From: Zhongshania aliphaticivorans
GTDB taxonomy: Bacteria > Pseudomonadota > Gammaproteobacteria > Pseudomonadales > Spongiibacteraceae
Direction of reading: 5' to 3'
Assembly (NCBI RefSeq): GCF_902705875.1
Contig: NZ_CACSIK010000001.1
Coordinates: 880,742 to 944,741, forward strand
DNA: 64,000 nucleotides
The position numbers and the translations under genes are program-made. This document shows, one piece after another, positions 37,167 through 47,571 of this stretch. The notes beneath the pieces were generated by a model, which saw only the letters and a list, made by a program, of their open reading frames with translations, did no database searches and was not told the origin of the DNA. How positions within the stretch are numbered: position 1 is the stretch's first letter; every line of letters starts with the position of its first letter.

Positions 37167-38687
37167 ATGATATACGCGCAACCCGGTGAAGCCGGCTCAG
37201 TTATTACCTTTAAGCCGAGATACGAAAATTTCATCGGTGGGCAGTGGATTGCTCCCGTTGATGGCAATTACTTCTCTAACGTAACTCCTGTAACGGGTAT
37301 GCCTTTTTGTGAAGTACCGCAATCGACGCCCGCTGATATTGAGTTAGCTTTGGATGCAGCACATAAGGCTAAGGACGCGTGGGGAAAAACCTCTCCAGGA
37401 GCTAGATCTAATATACTTTTAAAAATTGCTGATTGTATTGAAAGTAATTTAGAAATGCTGGCAGTAGCAGAGAGCTGGGAAAATGGTAAAGGGGTTCGCG
37501 AAACCCTCAATGCCGACTTACCTTTAGTGGTTGATCATTTTCGTTATTTCGCTGGCTGCATACGTTCACAGGAAGGTAGTGCTGCTGAGTTAGATGAGAG
37601 TACAGCGACATATCATTTTCATGAGCCTCTGGGTGTTGTAGGGCAAATCATTCCTTGGAACTTTCCTTTGTTGATGGCGGCGTGGAAATTGGCGCCAGCA
37701 TTGGCTGCCGGTAATTGTGTTGTCATGAAGCCAGCGGAGCAAACGCCTGCAAGCATTTTAGTGTTAATGGAAGTGATTGCTGATGTTATTCCCGCTGGTG
37801 TAATTAATATTGTTAATGGGTTTGGTAAAGATGTGGGGTCGGCATTAGCAACCAGTCCTCGTATTGCGAAAATTGCGTTTACTGGTTCGACTGCGGTTGG
37901 TGCTCAGATTCTTAAGAATGCCGCAGACAGCTTGATTCCTTCTACTGTTGAATTGGGTGGAAAGTCACCCAATGTCATTTTTGGCGATGTTTTGGATTTC
38001 GAGGAAGACTACATTGACAAGTGTGTAGAAGGTTTATTGTTGGGCTTCTTTAACCAAGGTGAAGTTTGTACTTGCCCTTCGCGTGCATTGATTCATGAAA
38101 GCATTTACGATGATTTTATGGAGCGAGTATTGGTGCGTGCGCGTCAAATCAAGCAAGGTAATCCTCTTGATACTGATACGATGGTTGGTGCTCAGGCGTC
38201 TCTGCAGCAGCTTGAGAAAATCCTTGGCTACATGGATATCGGCCGTGCAGAAGGTGCGGAAATGCTCATTGGTGGTAACCGTAATGTCTTGGAAGGAAAC
38301 TTGGCGGGCGGTTATTACATGCAGCCTACCCTCATGCAGGGGCATAATAAAATGCGGATATTCCAAGAAGAAATTTTTGGGCCAACATTAGGTGTTACCA
38401 GTTTTAAAGATGAAGCTGAGGCTTTGAGTATTGCTAATGATACAGAATACGGTTTAGGCGCTGGTGTTTGGACGCGTGATATGAATCGTGCTTACCGTAT
38501 GGGGCGTGGGATTCAGGCAGGTAGAGTATGGACTAACTGTTACCATTCTTACCCCGCACACTCGGCTTTTGGTGGTTATAAGAAATCTGGTATCGGTCGT
38601 GAAAACCACAAGATGATGCTGGATCACTACCAGCAAACGAAAAACTTGTTAGTAAGTTATAGCACCAGCCCGCTTGGATTTTTTTGA
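37167..38687 (+). CDS. NAD-dependent aldehyde dehydrogenase (ExaC-like)
   Basis: This 506-residue enzyme oxidises acetaldehyde and similar aldehydes to acids. Motifs are [46 protein letters not shown] with catalytic Glu, and [12 protein letters not shown] with catalytic Cys near residue 302. Length and sequence fit the AcoD/ExaC class that partners PQQ ethanol dehydrogenase in pseudomonads. GAGGTTGGA precedes the ATG. It is cytoplasmic, so aldehyde formed in the periplasm must cross the membrane. A terminator and then pqqA follow. Confidence 0.94.
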   Translation: MIYAQPGEAGSVITFKPRYENFIGGQWIAPVDGNYFSNVTPVTGMPFCEVPQSTPADIELALDAAHKAKDAWGKTSPGARSNILLKIADCIESNLEMLAVAESWENGKGVRETLNADLPLVVDHFRYFAGCIRSQEGSAAELDESTATYHFHEPLGVVGQIIPWNFPLLMAAWKLAPALAAGNCVVMKPAEQTPASILVLMEVIADVIPAGVINIVNGFGKDVGSALATSPRIAKIAFTGSTAVGAQILKNAADSLIPSTVELGGKSPNVIFGDVLDFEEDYIDKCVEGLLLGFFNQGEVCTCPSRALIHESIYDDFMERVLVRARQIKQGNPLDTDTMVGAQASLQQLEKILGYMDIGRAEGAEMLIGGNRNVLEGNLAGGYYMQPTLMQGHNKMRIFQEEIFGPTLGVTSFKDEAEALSIANDTEYGLGAGVWTRDMNRAYRMGRGIQAGRVWTNCYHSYPAHSAFGGYKKSGIGRENHKMMLDHYQQTKNLLVSYSTSPLGFF

Positions 38688-38713
38688 GTTAGGTTTGGTC
38701 TTTAACCCAAGCT

Positions 38714-38732
38714 TACTTGCGGTGTACGCAAG
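38714..38732 (+). terminator. Small hairpin after the aldehyde dehydrogenase gene
   Basis: ACTTGCG and CGCAAGT pair around GTGTA, about 30 bases past the stop. No T-run follows; it may protect the mRNA 3' end. Confidence 0.35.
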
Positions 38733-38866
38733 TGTAGGCTGCTTACCGGCTCTAAGATAGTGATCTGTAGTAGTGAAGGCTACGGTGAACTGGGGTATTG
38801 AAGAGTTAGTTTGGGTTGGTGCGACCTATGTCAGAAGGTAGCGCCGTTATTTTGGACGTTGTGTTT

Positions 38867-38895
38867 GCCGCGACTTTGTGTCGCGGCTTTTTTGT
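38867..38895 (+). terminator. Intrinsic terminator before pqqA
   Basis: GCCGCGAC (38867-38874) pairs with GTCGCGGC (38880-38887) around TTTGT, followed by TTTTTTGTTT. It ends the aldehyde dehydrogenase transcript and isolates the pqq operon. Confidence 0.88.
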
Positions 38896-38967
38896 TTGGA
38901 GGATAAGGTTTTAGTGTTGAGTATATGGGTTGTTGCCAAGTATTTAACACTAAAGAGGAGATATATT

Positions 38968-38989
38968 GCTACTAAAGTACAGTATTAGC
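38968..38989 (+). promoter_or_regulatory. Candidate regulon operator, site A (pqqA)
   Basis: This site begins GCTACTAAAGTA and ends TATTAGC, so it is also a partial palindrome centred on GTAC with GCTA/TAGC ends. It matches the shared motif with one mismatch and starts 129 bases before the pqqA ATG, in the direction of the gene. Confidence 0.55.
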
Positions 38990-39096
38990 GGCGCAGGGTG
39001 GTGCTTACTATTTGGGTGCAGTAGAGACAGTTGTAAGGTAATTAATTGTTAGCTACTGCAAACTCAATAAGTAGTCAAATAACAGAGGAACGTATT

Positions 39097-39168
39097 ATGT
39101 GGATAAAACCAGCATACCAAGATCTGAGGTTGGGTTTTGAAGTCACTATGTATTTCGCAAACCGTTAA
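39097..39168 (+). CDS. pqqA: PQQ precursor peptide PqqA
   Basis: This 23-residue ORF begins [20 protein letters not shown] and ends with the residues Ala, Asn, Arg. The conserved Glu15 and Tyr19 in ExxxY are the two residues that PqqE crosslinks and that become the PQQ skeleton. GAGGAA lies ten bases before the ATG. It is directly upstream of pqqB in the right orientation, and is too short for ordinary gene calling. This is a confident identification. Confidence 0.97.
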   Translation: MWIKPAYQDLRLGFEVTMYFANR

Positions 39169-39175
39169 CTTTGCA

Positions 39176-39202
39176 GGCTGCCTAAAATACGTTTAGGTAG
39201 CC
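39176..39202 (+). terminator. Stem-loop between pqqA and pqqB
   Basis: GGCTGCCTAAA (39176-39186) pairs with TTTAGGTAGCC (39192-39202), 11 pairs with one G-T. No T-run follows, so it is likely a partial terminator or mRNA-processing hairpin that keeps pqqA transcript in excess over pqqBCDE, as is known in other pqq operons. Confidence 0.6.
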
Positions 39203-39223
39203 GCCTCAGAGAAGTAGATTGCA

Positions 39224-40222
39224 ATGAGAGTTCATATATTAGGCTCTGCAGCTGGTGGCGGCTTTCCGCAATGGAACTGCAATTGCCGTAACTGTTACGG
39301 TGTTCGGAATGGCAAAATAAACGCCAGTGCACGAACCCAGTCATCGATTGCAGTCAGTCTCGATGGTGAGCGTTGGCTGTTGATTAACGCTTCACCTGAT
39401 ATTAGAGCGCAGCTGGAGGCAAATCCTGCGCTTCAGCCCAAGCGAGGATTGCGAGATACCGGTATTGGCGCGGTGGTATTAGTGGATAGCCAAATTGATC
39501 ATGCCAGTGGCTTGTTGATGCTGCGCGAAGGATGCCCGTTTGATGTTTATGCAAGTAGTATGGTGCATCAAGATTTAAGCAGTGGTTTTCCCGTTTTTCC
39601 AATGTTAGAAAGTTGGAATGGAGGGATTAATTACTGTGAACTTGCTATCGATGGTAGCGCAATAAGTCCCCGGGGATTTGAGGGTTTAACGATAACGGCC
39701 GTCCCTATTCACGGCAAAGCGCCGCCATATTCCCCCCATCGGCATGATCCGCATGTTGGCGATAATGTTGCGCTTTATATTCAGGACGTAAAAACAGGTC
39801 GTAGCGTATTTTATGCGCCAGGTTTGAGCGGACTTGATGAACCTGTATTGGAGTATATGATTCGCAGTGATTGCTTAATGGTTGATGGCACCTTTTGGCG
39901 TGAAGATGAAATGATTTATGCTGGGGTAGGGACGAAACTTGCCAAAGAGATGGGGCATCTGCCGCAGTCTGGTCGTGGCGGTATGATAGAACTGCTACGT
40001 TGTTTCCCTGAGCATAGAAAAATTCTTATTCATATCAATAATACTAACCCTATTCTAGACAATAATTCTGCTGAACGGAGAGTGTTGGATAAAGAGGGGA
40101 TTGAGGTGGCGTACGATGGTATGGAAATCGACTTGTCACGGGGTGAGGGTATGCAACCTAGTGCCAATGCACTTAGTACTAGTTCAGGTCTCGAGTTCAA
40201 TGTTCACCGAGTGAGTCGGTGA
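39224..40222 (+). CDS. pqqB: PQQ biosynthesis protein PqqB
   Basis: This metallo-hydrolase-fold oxygenase hydroxylates the crosslinked Glu-Tyr intermediate in PQQ synthesis. The start [21 protein letters not shown], followed by the Cys-rich NCRNCYGVR, is diagnostic, as is [17 protein letters not shown]. At 332 residues it is some 25-30 longer than usual, because of a C-terminal tail (after [16 protein letters not shown]) of low conservation. The stop overlaps the pqqC start. Confidence 0.96.
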   Translation: MRVHILGSAAGGGFPQWNCNCRNCYGVRNGKINASARTQSSIAVSLDGERWLLINASPDIRAQLEANPALQPKRGLRDTGIGAVVLVDSQIDHASGLLMLREGCPFDVYASSMVHQDLSSGFPVFPMLESWNGGINYCELAIDGSAISPRGFEGLTITAVPIHGKAPPYSPHRHDPHVGDNVALYIQDVKTGRSVFYAPGLSGLDEPVLEYMIRSDCLMVDGTFWREDEMIYAGVGTKLAKEMGHLPQSGRGGMIELLRCFPEHRKILIHINNTNPILDNNSAERRVLDKEGIEVAYDGMEIDLSRGEGMQPSANALSTSSGLEFNVHRVSR

Positions 40223-40998
40223 TGGGTATGCTCGATCATGAATATCAAGCCAGTTCGGCGCCGTTGTCGACATCGGAATTTGAAAATCGCTTGCGTGAAA
40301 AGGGCCATCTTTATCATATCCATCACCCATTTCATATTGCAATGCATCAAGGGCGTTGCAGTAAGACTCAAATTCGTGCCTGGGTGGCCAATCGGTTTTA
40401 TTATCAAAGTAATATTCCCATCAAAGATGCGGCGGTGTTAGCTAATTGCATGGATCAGGCGACCCGTCGTGAGTGGGTTCAGCGTATTCTAGATCATGAT
40501 GGTCGAGGTGAAGACCCAGGTGGAATAGCTGCTTGGATTCATCTTGGTGAAGCGTGTAGATTAAGTCGAGAAGATTTGTTATCTCATCGTTATGTCTTGC
40601 CGGGTGTGAGATTTGCAGTTGATGCTTATGTCAACTTTGCTCGCCGAGCTACTTGGCAGGAAGCGGCATGTTCATCGCTAACTGAAATGTTTGCTCCGGA
40701 GATTCATCAAAACCGTTTGGATAGTTGGCCGCGTCATTACCCTTGGATTGATACTAATGCTTTGGGTTACTTCCGTAAAAGATTGAGTGAAGCGCGCCGT
40801 GACGTTGATCATGGGCTTAGTGTGACTTTGGCGCATTTTCGTAGTGCTGAGCAGCAAAGAAAAGCTTTGAATATATTGCAATTTAAATTAGATATTTTGT
40901 GGTGCCTACTTGATGCTATCAGTATGGCGTATGTTTATGACCGCCCCCCTTACCATCATTTAGGCCGTGATCAGGAATTATGGAGTCATAGTGTATGA
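40222..40998 (+). CDS. pqqC: Pyrroloquinoline-quinone synthase PqqC
   Basis: This 258-residue all-helical oxidase performs the final ring closure and oxidation to PQQ without a metal cofactor. Diagnostic segments are [32 protein letters not shown], the [16 protein letters not shown] loop, [11 protein letters not shown] and [16 protein letters not shown] 40222 overlaps the pqqB stop (TGATG); another ATG lies six bases on. It overlaps pqqD by four bases at its 3' end. Confidence 0.97.
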   Translation: MGMLDHEYQASSAPLSTSEFENRLREKGHLYHIHHPFHIAMHQGRCSKTQIRAWVANRFYYQSNIPIKDAAVLANCMDQATRREWVQRILDHDGRGEDPGGIAAWIHLGEACRLSREDLLSHRYVLPGVRFAVDAYVNFARRATWQEAACSSLTEMFAPEIHQNRLDSWPRHYPWIDTNALGYFRKRLSEARRDVDHGLSVTLAHFRSAEQQRKALNILQFKLDILWCLLDAISMAYVYDRPPYHHLGRDQELWSHSV

Positions 40999-41267
40999 GT
41001 AGGGTGGAGCTAATACCTGTGTTGCATAGGCATTTTCGTCTACAGTGGGAACCCGTCCAAGATAGTTTTGTGTTGTTGTATCCAGAGGGGATGGTAAAGC
41101 TCAATGCTAGTGCAGGCGAAATTTTAAATGCATGTGATGGCATGAGATCTGTGTCCGAAATAAGTGGATTATTGGAGAAAAAATACCCTGATGCTGAGGG
41201 TATCTCTGCGGATGTGAATGATTTTTTTACGGCCGCAAATGAAAAAGGTTGGACGCATTTTGTCTAG
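40995..41267 (+). CDS. pqqD: PQQ peptide chaperone PqqD
   Basis: This 90-residue protein binds PqqA and presents it to PqqE. The fold signature is [35 protein letters not shown] followed by [20 protein letters not shown]. The start overlaps pqqC (ATGA) and the 3' end overlaps the start of pqqE, so translation is coupled and stoichiometry with PqqE is likely kept. Confidence 0.96.
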   Translation: MSRVELIPVLHRHFRLQWEPVQDSFVLLYPEGMVKLNASAGEILNACDGMRSVSEISGLLEKKYPDAEGISADVNDFFTAANEKGWTHFV

Positions 41268-42375
41268 CAAGATAGGGCCGCCATTGTGGTTGCTTGCTGA
41301 GTTAACGTATCGCTGCCCGTTACAATGTCCTTATTGTTCAAATCCACTTGAATTCGCACAAATCAAAAATGAGTTAAGTACGGAAGAGTGGCGTAGTGTA
41401 TTGCAGCAGGGGCGGGCGCTTGGTGCTGCTCAGCTTGGATTTTCTGGTGGTGAGCCACTATTGCGTCAAGATCTAGAAGATCTAGCTGCAGAAGCGCGTA
41501 CCCTTGGTTATTACAGCAATCTTATCACCTCCGGAATGGGGTTGAGTTATGAACGGGTCGCATCGTTAAAAGCCTCAGGCTTAGATCATATCCAGCTTAG
41601 CTTCCAAGACAGTGATAAAGAGCTAAATGATCAAATTGCGGGAAGTCACAAGGCGTTTGATAAAAAGCTTGAGATGGCTCAGGTGGTTAAAGATTTCGAT
41701 TATCCAATGGTAATCAACTTTGTGCTACATAAGCATAATATTGATCACATCGAACCTATTCTTGATCTGTGTGTGAGGCTTGGTGCCGATTATGTTGAAT
41801 TAGCTAACGTGCAATACTATGGCTGGGGTTTACATAATCGCGATGATTTAATGCCGTCACTGGAGCAGCTGCGTCATGCAGAGAAGGTGACGCAAAGGTA
41901 TCGAGAGCAATATAAGCAAAAAATGCAGTTGATATTTGTCGTACCTGATTACTATGAAACACGTCCTAAAGGGTGCATGAATGGTTGGGGTTCTGTATTT
42001 TTAACAGTGGCGCCTGATGGTTTAGCGCTACCTTGTCACAGTGCTAGAGATCTACCCATTACTTTTCCTGATGTGAGAACGTCAACGTTAAGCGATATTT
42101 GGTATGGGTCGCCAGGTTTTAATCAGTATCGTGGAGATGCCTGGATGTCGGAGCCGTGTCGAAGTTGCTCAGAAAAAGAAAAAGATTTTGGCGGTTGTCG
42201 GTGTCAAGCTTATTTACTTACCGGCGAGGCTGGAAATACAGATCCAGTATGTGATAAATCGCCGCATCATCATATTATCCAAGCGGCGGTGAGAAAAGCG
42301 CAGGTCTGCGATAAGGACGTGGTGCCACTGTTATTTAGAAATACCAAGAATTCTCGTGATTTGGGTGTGCGCTAA
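41239..42375 (+). CDS. pqqE: Radical SAM PqqA peptide cyclase PqqE
   Basis: This radical-SAM enzyme forms the Glu-Tyr carbon-carbon bond in PqqA. The start is uncertain: ATG 41239 gives 378 residues, while ATG 41218 and TTG 41257 are alternatives, all inside the 3' end of pqqD. The 4Fe-4S motif CPLQCPYC follows [11 protein letters not shown] near residue 30, GFSGGEPLL is present, and the auxiliary-cluster SPASM region has CHSARDLP and [18 protein letters not shown]. It ends the pqqABCDE operon. No pqqF/G-type protease is encoded in the window. Confidence 0.95.
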   Translation: MKKVGRILSSKIGPPLWLLAELTYRCPLQCPYCSNPLEFAQIKNELSTEEWRSVLQQGRALGAAQLGFSGGEPLLRQDLEDLAAEARTLGYYSNLITSGMGLSYERVASLKASGLDHIQLSFQDSDKELNDQIAGSHKAFDKKLEMAQVVKDFDYPMVINFVLHKHNIDHIEPILDLCVRLGADYVELANVQYYGWGLHNRDDLMPSLEQLRHAEKVTQRYREQYKQKMQLIFVVPDYYETRPKGCMNGWGSVFLTVAPDGLALPCHSARDLPITFPDVRTSTLSDIWYGSPGFNQYRGDAWMSEPCRSCSEKEKDFGGCRCQAYLLTGEAGNTDPVCDKSPHHHIIQAAVRKAQVCDKDVVPLLFRNTKNSRDLGVR

Positions 42376-43282
42376 TGGTGTTAATTAGGGGGAGCAATAT
42401 ACTCCGTTAAGGAAAAGGGGGATATCTAGGTGTGATTTGGGGGAATGTGCCGCCGATGGAAAGTTGGGCGCGATAAAAAAATACACGTTTAATATCAATG
42501 GTAATAAATTTGATCATAGGGTTTTTAATTTATGTCGATTGGCTACGCGCAGTGTATGTGTAGCCTAATTGGTAACCGTTTGTGTTTTTTCTTGCCGTTT
42601 ATCGAACTGATTCATCAATCAAATATATAGCCTAACTTAATAGAGAACCCGCTCAGCGTGGAGCTAATGGTTTATTAGTGAGGGGGTTACCTATAGCATT
42701 TTCTGGTTTTTCTCTAATAGCTCTGCAAGTTAACAGGGAATTACGCCAAAATACTTAAAGAGAAAGGGTGGCCAAGGCTAGGTCTTTTGTTTCAAGAGCG
42801 AAGAAAGGTACCGAGGCTTTGTTTGAATGTACATGTTTATTTGGTGTCAGATTAATCAATGGGTACACTAGCTGTCTAGCAAGTTAGGGTAATATTCATC
42901 TTGAAGGGTATTGATAGTGGCGCTCATCGACATTGGGTAGCTTTAGGTGTTAGGTAACCTAGAGTATCATTAGCGGGAGTGAAGGTATCAAGGTCTAGTA
43001 TGTTGCATGGAGAATAACCTTTGGTATCTTTAAGGCCCGAATAAAATGGTAAAAATGATTACTTTGGGTGAAGTAAACGGCGTGATTTTACAGTGTTCAT
43101 GTTGCTCGCTGTTTAGAATAAATGGTTGTTGTGGCCGGGCAGGTTTTACGGTTTTGCCAGTATTTCTTATCAAAGGCGAGAGTGTTCTTTAGCTCATTTT
43201 TCTGTAAGCAGAAAATCGACGCTATAAGTTTAAAATCTCCGTAATTTGGGTGAATGTCAGTTTAGTCTAGTTTGTATGACGC

Positions 43283-43294
43283 AACAATAAAGTA
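43283..43294 (+). promoter_or_regulatory. Candidate regulon operator, site F (FIST gene)
   Basis: AACAATAAAGTA matches ACNACYAAAGTA with two mismatches and starts 117 bases before the FIST-gene ATG in the gene's direction. It is weaker than sites C, D and E, but the spacing is the same. Confidence 0.35.
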
Positions 43295-43304
43295 ATGTTC
43301 TGAG

Positions 43305-43335
43305 GTACATACCATTATCGTAGGGTGGTATGTAC
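43305..43335 (+). promoter_or_regulatory. Perfect 10-bp inverted repeat upstream of the FIST gene
   Basis: GTACATACCA (43305-43314) and TGGTATGTAC (43326-43335) are exact complements separated by 11 bases, 65 bases before the start codon. It could be an operator for a dimeric regulator or a leader hairpin; no T-run follows. Confidence 0.45.
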
Positions 43336-43399
43336 GATAAATTATAAAAAGTAAAATATAAGAAACATAACAATAACGAGATGCATCGAGGAAGCCAAA

Positions 43400-44581
43400 A
43401 TGAACGCAGTAGAGCGACAACAGTTAAATACGTATGGTCCCGCGGTAACCTATGGTGGTTCTGATCACACTAATGCAGCGACCGCTGCGCAAGAGTTGTA
43501 TCAAACCTTGGCAATGGCGAACCCTGCTTGTGTGCTCTTTTTTTGCTGCGTAGATTATGACCGCAATGAATTAAGCCGGACATTGGCAGAATTGTTTGGC
43601 GATATTCCTGTACTGGGTTGCACAACTGCAGGCGAAATTTCGCCCCTTGGTTTATCTCCGGGGTCCATTACCGGATTTTGTTTATCTGCAGATCATTTTG
43701 TGGTTGAGACGACAATATTACAGAATTTGGCGACATTTTCAGAGCAAGTTGCCTACGATACCGTTAAATCGATGCTCCATCGTTTAGAGCGTCGTGCTAT
43801 AGCTCCGGTGGCGCATAATAGTTTTGCGCTTTCTTTACTTGATGGTATGTCCATCAGCGAAGAACTAGTTCTTAGTGCTTTAAATGAAGCGCTATCAGGT
43901 ATACCACTAGTGGGCGGTTCAGCAGGTGATAATTTACATTTTAGAGATACTCACGTTTACTACGATAAGCAGTTTTATAGTAATGCGGCGGTGATTATTC
44001 TGGTCAATACGCTTTGTCCTTTTACTGTTTTGAGTGGCCATCATCTAGTGGCCGAAAGAGAAAAAATGGTGGTAACTAAAGCTGATCCTGAAAAACGTAT
44101 CGCTCATGAATTGAATGCAGAGCCTGCTGCACTAGAGTATTGCCGCGTTATGGATATCTCGCTTGATGAATTAAGTTCGACCTCTTACGCGCTGCATCCG
44201 CTCTCTGTGCAAGTGGGAGATAATTATTTTGCGCGTTCAGTTCAACAGGTTAATGATGATTTAAGTCTGACCTTCTTTTGTGCCATTGATACGGGTATTG
44301 TGCTAACAAAAATGCGTGACGGTGGTTTGGTTGAAGAGTTTGAAAATCGCATGGAACAGGTTGTTTCTGAGATTGGCGAGCCACAGCTAATTATAGGTTA
44401 TGATTGCATTCATCGCAGAATTGAAGCGGAAGGAAAGGGCATCTATAGTGAGTTGTCGGACCTATATCAGCGTTATAAAGTGGTGGGCTTCAACACGTAT
44501 GGAGAACATAGCGATGCTATGCATGTCAATCACACATTTACCGGTGTAGTGATTGGTGAAAGTTGTGAATTTTCGGCGTAA
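43400..44581 (+). CDS. FIST-domain sensor protein, NosP-like
   Basis: This 393-residue cytoplasmic protein has an FIST_N domain (FFCCVDYDRNELSRTLAELFGDIPVLGCTTAGEISPLGL) and an FIST_C domain (about residues 220-390, ending in VVGFNTYGEHSDAMHVNHTFTGVVIGE). There is no transmembrane segment. It lies 36 bases before a NahK/ErcS'-like hybrid kinase gene. In Pseudomonas aeruginosa the same pair (PA1975-PA1976) is NosP, a haem-based nitric oxide sensor, and its kinase NahK, next to the ethanol-oxidation genes. A NO-sensing role here is by analogy; a conserved haem ligand cannot be verified by eye. Confidence 0.85.
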   Translation: MNAVERQQLNTYGPAVTYGGSDHTNAATAAQELYQTLAMANPACVLFFCCVDYDRNELSRTLAELFGDIPVLGCTTAGEISPLGLSPGSITGFCLSADHFVVETTILQNLATFSEQVAYDTVKSMLHRLERRAIAPVAHNSFALSLLDGMSISEELVLSALNEALSGIPLVGGSAGDNLHFRDTHVYYDKQFYSNAAVIILVNTLCPFTVLSGHHLVAEREKMVVTKADPEKRIAHELNAEPAALEYCRVMDISLDELSSTSYALHPLSVQVGDNYFARSVQQVNDDLSLTFFCAIDTGIVLTKMRDGGLVEEFENRMEQVVSEIGEPQLIIGYDCIHRRIEAEGKGIYSELSDLYQRYKVVGFNTYGEHSDAMHVNHTFTGVVIGESCEFSA

Positions 44582-44617
44582 TAGCGCGACTAAGCTATTA
44601 GTGAAAGAGTACGTGGC

Positions 44618-46879
44618 ATGACAAGTAATACGGCGAAGAAAGAAGACCTAAACAGTGTGCTGGAAGCATTGCGCTATGAAAATGAGAAATTAAAAAAAAC
44701 CAATCAAGTACTTATTGAAAGGGTTGAGCAAGGGTGGGCTAACCACGGTGACGCCTATCGCTCATTTCAAAATGCTGCCTTACTTGCCGACAAAGTTAAA
44801 GACCGAACAATTAAGCTGCGCCGTACTTTATATAAACTCGAAGAAGCCAATCAAAGTCTAACCGAAACTCGTTTGGAGTCAGCCCATTCTCAGCAGCGCT
44901 TACTGGATACGATAGAGAGTATCTCGGATGCCCTCGTGCTGTTTGATAAGAATCGACGGCTCGTATTAGCGAATAGCCATTTTTATGAATTTTGGCGTCA
45001 TACCGATGCAAAAATAGAGGTCGGAGTGACCAGCTTTAAAGACCTAACGCCGATGGCCTTGGAACATGGTATTTACGATCCAGAAGGTAAGCCTTTTGAG
45101 AAATTAGTGCAACGTGGTGATATCTTTAGAGATACTGTGATTAGGCTTAGTGATGGGCGATGGTTACAGATCTCCGAGCGACCAACGGCCGATGATGGCT
45201 TGGTTGTCGCATACAGTGATATCACTCAAGTAAAAGAAAGTGAAATTGCTCGGCAGGAAAAAGTCCTAGCTGAACAGAATAGAATTCTTCAATCACTGAT
45301 AGCCAACTTACCGCTTGGGGTTGTTTTGGTGAATGGAGAGCGCAATGTGGAAGCGTGGAATGATCGATTTACTAAGCTAGCAGGGTTGGATTCAGAAAGT
45401 GTATGTCGTGGCGCTGACTTTGATGCGTTATTTGTGGATTCTCAATTACAAAGTTTTAAATATTCTTCAGATGTCGCTGTTAGTCGTGGTCAGCGTGCTT
45501 TGTTTGAAACGGAGCAATTGCTTGAAGACGGGCGCGTCATTGCCATTAAGAGTCATTTAATTCCCAGTGGTGGAAATGTAAATACCTATCAAGATGTTAC
45601 GGAACAGAGAAGAACAGCCGAGGCGCTTAAAAATGCCTACAAACATATGGAGCAGCGTGTTCACGAACGTACTGTTGAACTGTCGGAATTAAACCGTCAA
45701 TTGCGTGTTGAGATAGAGGAGAGAGCTCAAGTTGAGCAATCCTTACTTGAGGCTAAGCGCGAAGCAGAAGACGCCAATGTTTCAAAGACGAAGTTTATGA
45801 CCGCTGCTAGTCATGACTTGTTACAACCTTTAAATGCCGCTCGTCTGTTTGCCACTGCGTTAATGGACTATGATCTACCTGATAGTATGGTTCAGTTGGT
45901 GAATTCATTAAGTTACTCATTGAGCGATGTTGAATCTTTGCTAGGTACTCTCGTTGATATTTCTAAATTAGAAGCCGGTATAGTTGAGCCAATATTAGAT
46001 TATTTTCCTGTTAATGAATTAATGAATAATTTAGCAAACGAGTTTGAGCAGCAAGCAACAAGAGCGGGTTTAACTTTTAGCTTTGTGCCTTGTAATATTT
46101 CCGTGTTTTCTGACAGTCAGCTACTTGCAAGAATTTTACGTAATTTCTTAAGTAATGCCATTCGTTACACCAATGAGGGACAAATACTCTTGGGCTGTCG
46201 CCGTCGTAAAGACTATCTTGAAATACAGGTGTGGGACACTGGCGTCGGTGTGCCTGATGATCAGCTTGAGGAAATATTTCTTGAGTTTAAACGTGTTAAT
46301 GCCAAGAAACAGCGTGAAGATAAAGGCTTGGGGCTGGGCTTGGCTATTGTTGAAAAACTATCGGCGGTACTAAATCATGATATCAAGCTACGGTCTAAGC
46401 TTGGTAAGGGGTCGGTATTCTCAGTTTGCGTGCCTTACGCGGGTGAGACAGAGTATATACATATCGAGGAAGAAGAGAGGCTGGAGCCGACCCACGATCC
46501 GCTAGCAGGAAAACGGATTTTGGTTGTGGATAACGACTGGTCTATCTGCGAAGGAATGTCGCTCGTACTGGAAAATTGGGGTTGTGAGGTAGTTAGTGCG
46601 CAAACCTTGGATGATCTCCATGATAATCAAGATCTATTAACTCCAGCGCCAGATGCATTGATACTCGATTATCATCTTGATGACGATACGACAGGGTTAG
46701 AAGCGGAATTAATTATTCGAGAAAAATTGTTTAGATCTTTGCCTAGCGTAATGATTACCGCTAATTATAGTAATGAATTACGTCAGCAAGTTAAAAAGCT
46801 TGGCTTTCATCTATTGAATAAGCCCATTAAGCCATTAAAGTTAAAGTCGATCTTGGTTTATCTATTGTCAGAAAAATAA
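44618..46879 (+). CDS. Hybrid sensor histidine kinase, NahK/ErcS'-like
   Basis: This 753-residue cytoplasmic kinase has an N-terminal coiled coil (LRYENEKLKKTNQVLIERVEQGW), two PAS-type domains (about 95-205 and 220-330), a second coiled coil, a HisKA domain with phospho-acceptor His in MTAASHDLLQPLNAARL (about residue 397), an ATPase domain with NFLSNAIRYT and GLGLGLAIVEKL, and a C-terminal receiver domain (ILVVDNDWSICEG; Asp in DALILDYHL near 684). This order matches NahK/ErcS' of pseudomonads, which acts on ethanol-oxidation regulators and biofilm control. It is coupled to the FIST gene and faces the ErbR-like regulator gene, which ends 15 bases away. Confidence 0.92.
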   Translation: MTSNTAKKEDLNSVLEALRYENEKLKKTNQVLIERVEQGWANHGDAYRSFQNAALLADKVKDRTIKLRRTLYKLEEANQSLTETRLESAHSQQRLLDTIESISDALVLFDKNRRLVLANSHFYEFWRHTDAKIEVGVTSFKDLTPMALEHGIYDPEGKPFEKLVQRGDIFRDTVIRLSDGRWLQISERPTADDGLVVAYSDITQVKESEIARQEKVLAEQNRILQSLIANLPLGVVLVNGERNVEAWNDRFTKLAGLDSESVCRGADFDALFVDSQLQSFKYSSDVAVSRGQRALFETEQLLEDGRVIAIKSHLIPSGGNVNTYQDVTEQRRTAEALKNAYKHMEQRVHERTVELSELNRQLRVEIEERAQVEQSLLEAKREAEDANVSKTKFMTAASHDLLQPLNAARLFATALMDYDLPDSMVQLVNSLSYSLSDVESLLGTLVDISKLEAGIVEPILDYFPVNELMNNLANEFEQQATRAGLTFSFVPCNISVFSDSQLLARILRNFLSNAIRYTNEGQILLGCRRRKDYLEIQVWDTGVGVPDDQLEEIFLEFKRVNAKKQREDKGLGLGLAIVEKLSAVLNHDIKLRSKLGKGSVFSVCVPYAGETEYIHIEEEERLEPTHDPLAGKRILVVDNDWSICEGMSLVLENWGCEVVSAQTLDDLHDNQDLLTPAPDALILDYHLDDDTTGLEAELIIREKLFRSLPSVMITANYSNELRQQVKKLGFHLLNKPIKPLKLKSILVYLLSEK

Positions 46880-46893
46880 CAAGAGTATGACTT

Positions 46894-47571
46894 TTAAGCA
46901 CTATGTGAACGATGTAAATAGTGGTCGAAATCTATAGTAGACGCACAGAGTACCGCTTTCATGCGATTTTGCACTTTTAATTTTCGTAATATCGCTGAGA
47001 CGTGTGCTTTAACTGTTGTTTCTGCGATGCTTAATTCGTAGCCGATCTGTTTATTGGATTCACCTTTCGCCATGCGTTCAAATACTAATAATTGTCGACG
47101 AGTGAGTGAAGAGATAATTTCGGTTGGTATGCCGGTGTTGTCTTGTCTACGGGTATAGGTGTTTTCACTGCTGCGGCGAATAATATCCGGCGGAAGAAAC
47201 GCTTGTCCGTCGAGGATCTGCTCAATGGCGGCAATAATTTTTTCGCGAGGCATTGATTTGGTTATAAACCCTACCGCGCCATAAGTCATTGATTGTAAAA
47301 CGACATTTTTATCTTCTTCGGCTGACAAAATAACCACAGGTACATCTGGGTAGGTACTGCGAAGGTTAACAATGCCATTTAAACCATCCATTCCTGGCAT
47401 ATTAAGGTCGAGTAGCACCAAGTCAACATCGGGGTTTTCGCCGATATAGGTCAAACTTTCATCGAGTGATGCAGTTTCGGCAATGAGTGAGTCGGTGAAG
47501 CGTTGCTGTGTGGCGTTGCGAATGGCTTCCCGAAACAAAGGGTGATCATCGGCGATAATTATATGAATCAT
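46894..47571 (-). CDS. LuxR-type response regulator, ErbR/AgmR-like
   Basis: This 225-residue NarL-type regulator has a receiver domain with the intact acidic pair in [14 protein letters not shown], phospho-acceptor Asp in [13 protein letters not shown] (about residue 55) and Lys in GFITKSMP, and a LuxR HTH in [54 protein letters not shown]. It resembles ErbR/AgmR, the activator of exaA and pqq genes in Pseudomonas. It ends against the 3' end of the hybrid kinase gene and is a good candidate to bind the shared motif described here. Confidence 0.9.
   Translation of the reverse strand: MIHIIIADDHPLFREAIRNATQQRFTDSLIAETASLDESLTYIGENPDVDLVLLDLNMPGMDGLNGIVNLRSTYPDVPVVILSAEEDKNVVLQSMTYGAVGFITKSMPREKIIAAIEQILDGQAFLPPDIIRRSSENTYTRRQDNTGIPTEIISSLTRRQLLVFERMAKGESNKQIGYELSIAETTVKAHVSAILRKLKVQNRMKAVLCASTIDFDHYLHRSHSA

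Larger units (their letters stand above)
42376..43399. other. 1-kb region without a gene between pqqE and the FIST gene
   Basis: I see no ORF with a plausible start or family here. The sequence is AT-rich with short G-runs (GGGGGAGC near 42398, AAAGGGGGATATC near 42414). Near the right end lie the candidate operator at 43283 and an inverted repeat at 43305. An unrecognised small RNA is possible, but nothing shows it directly. Confidence 0.4.
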
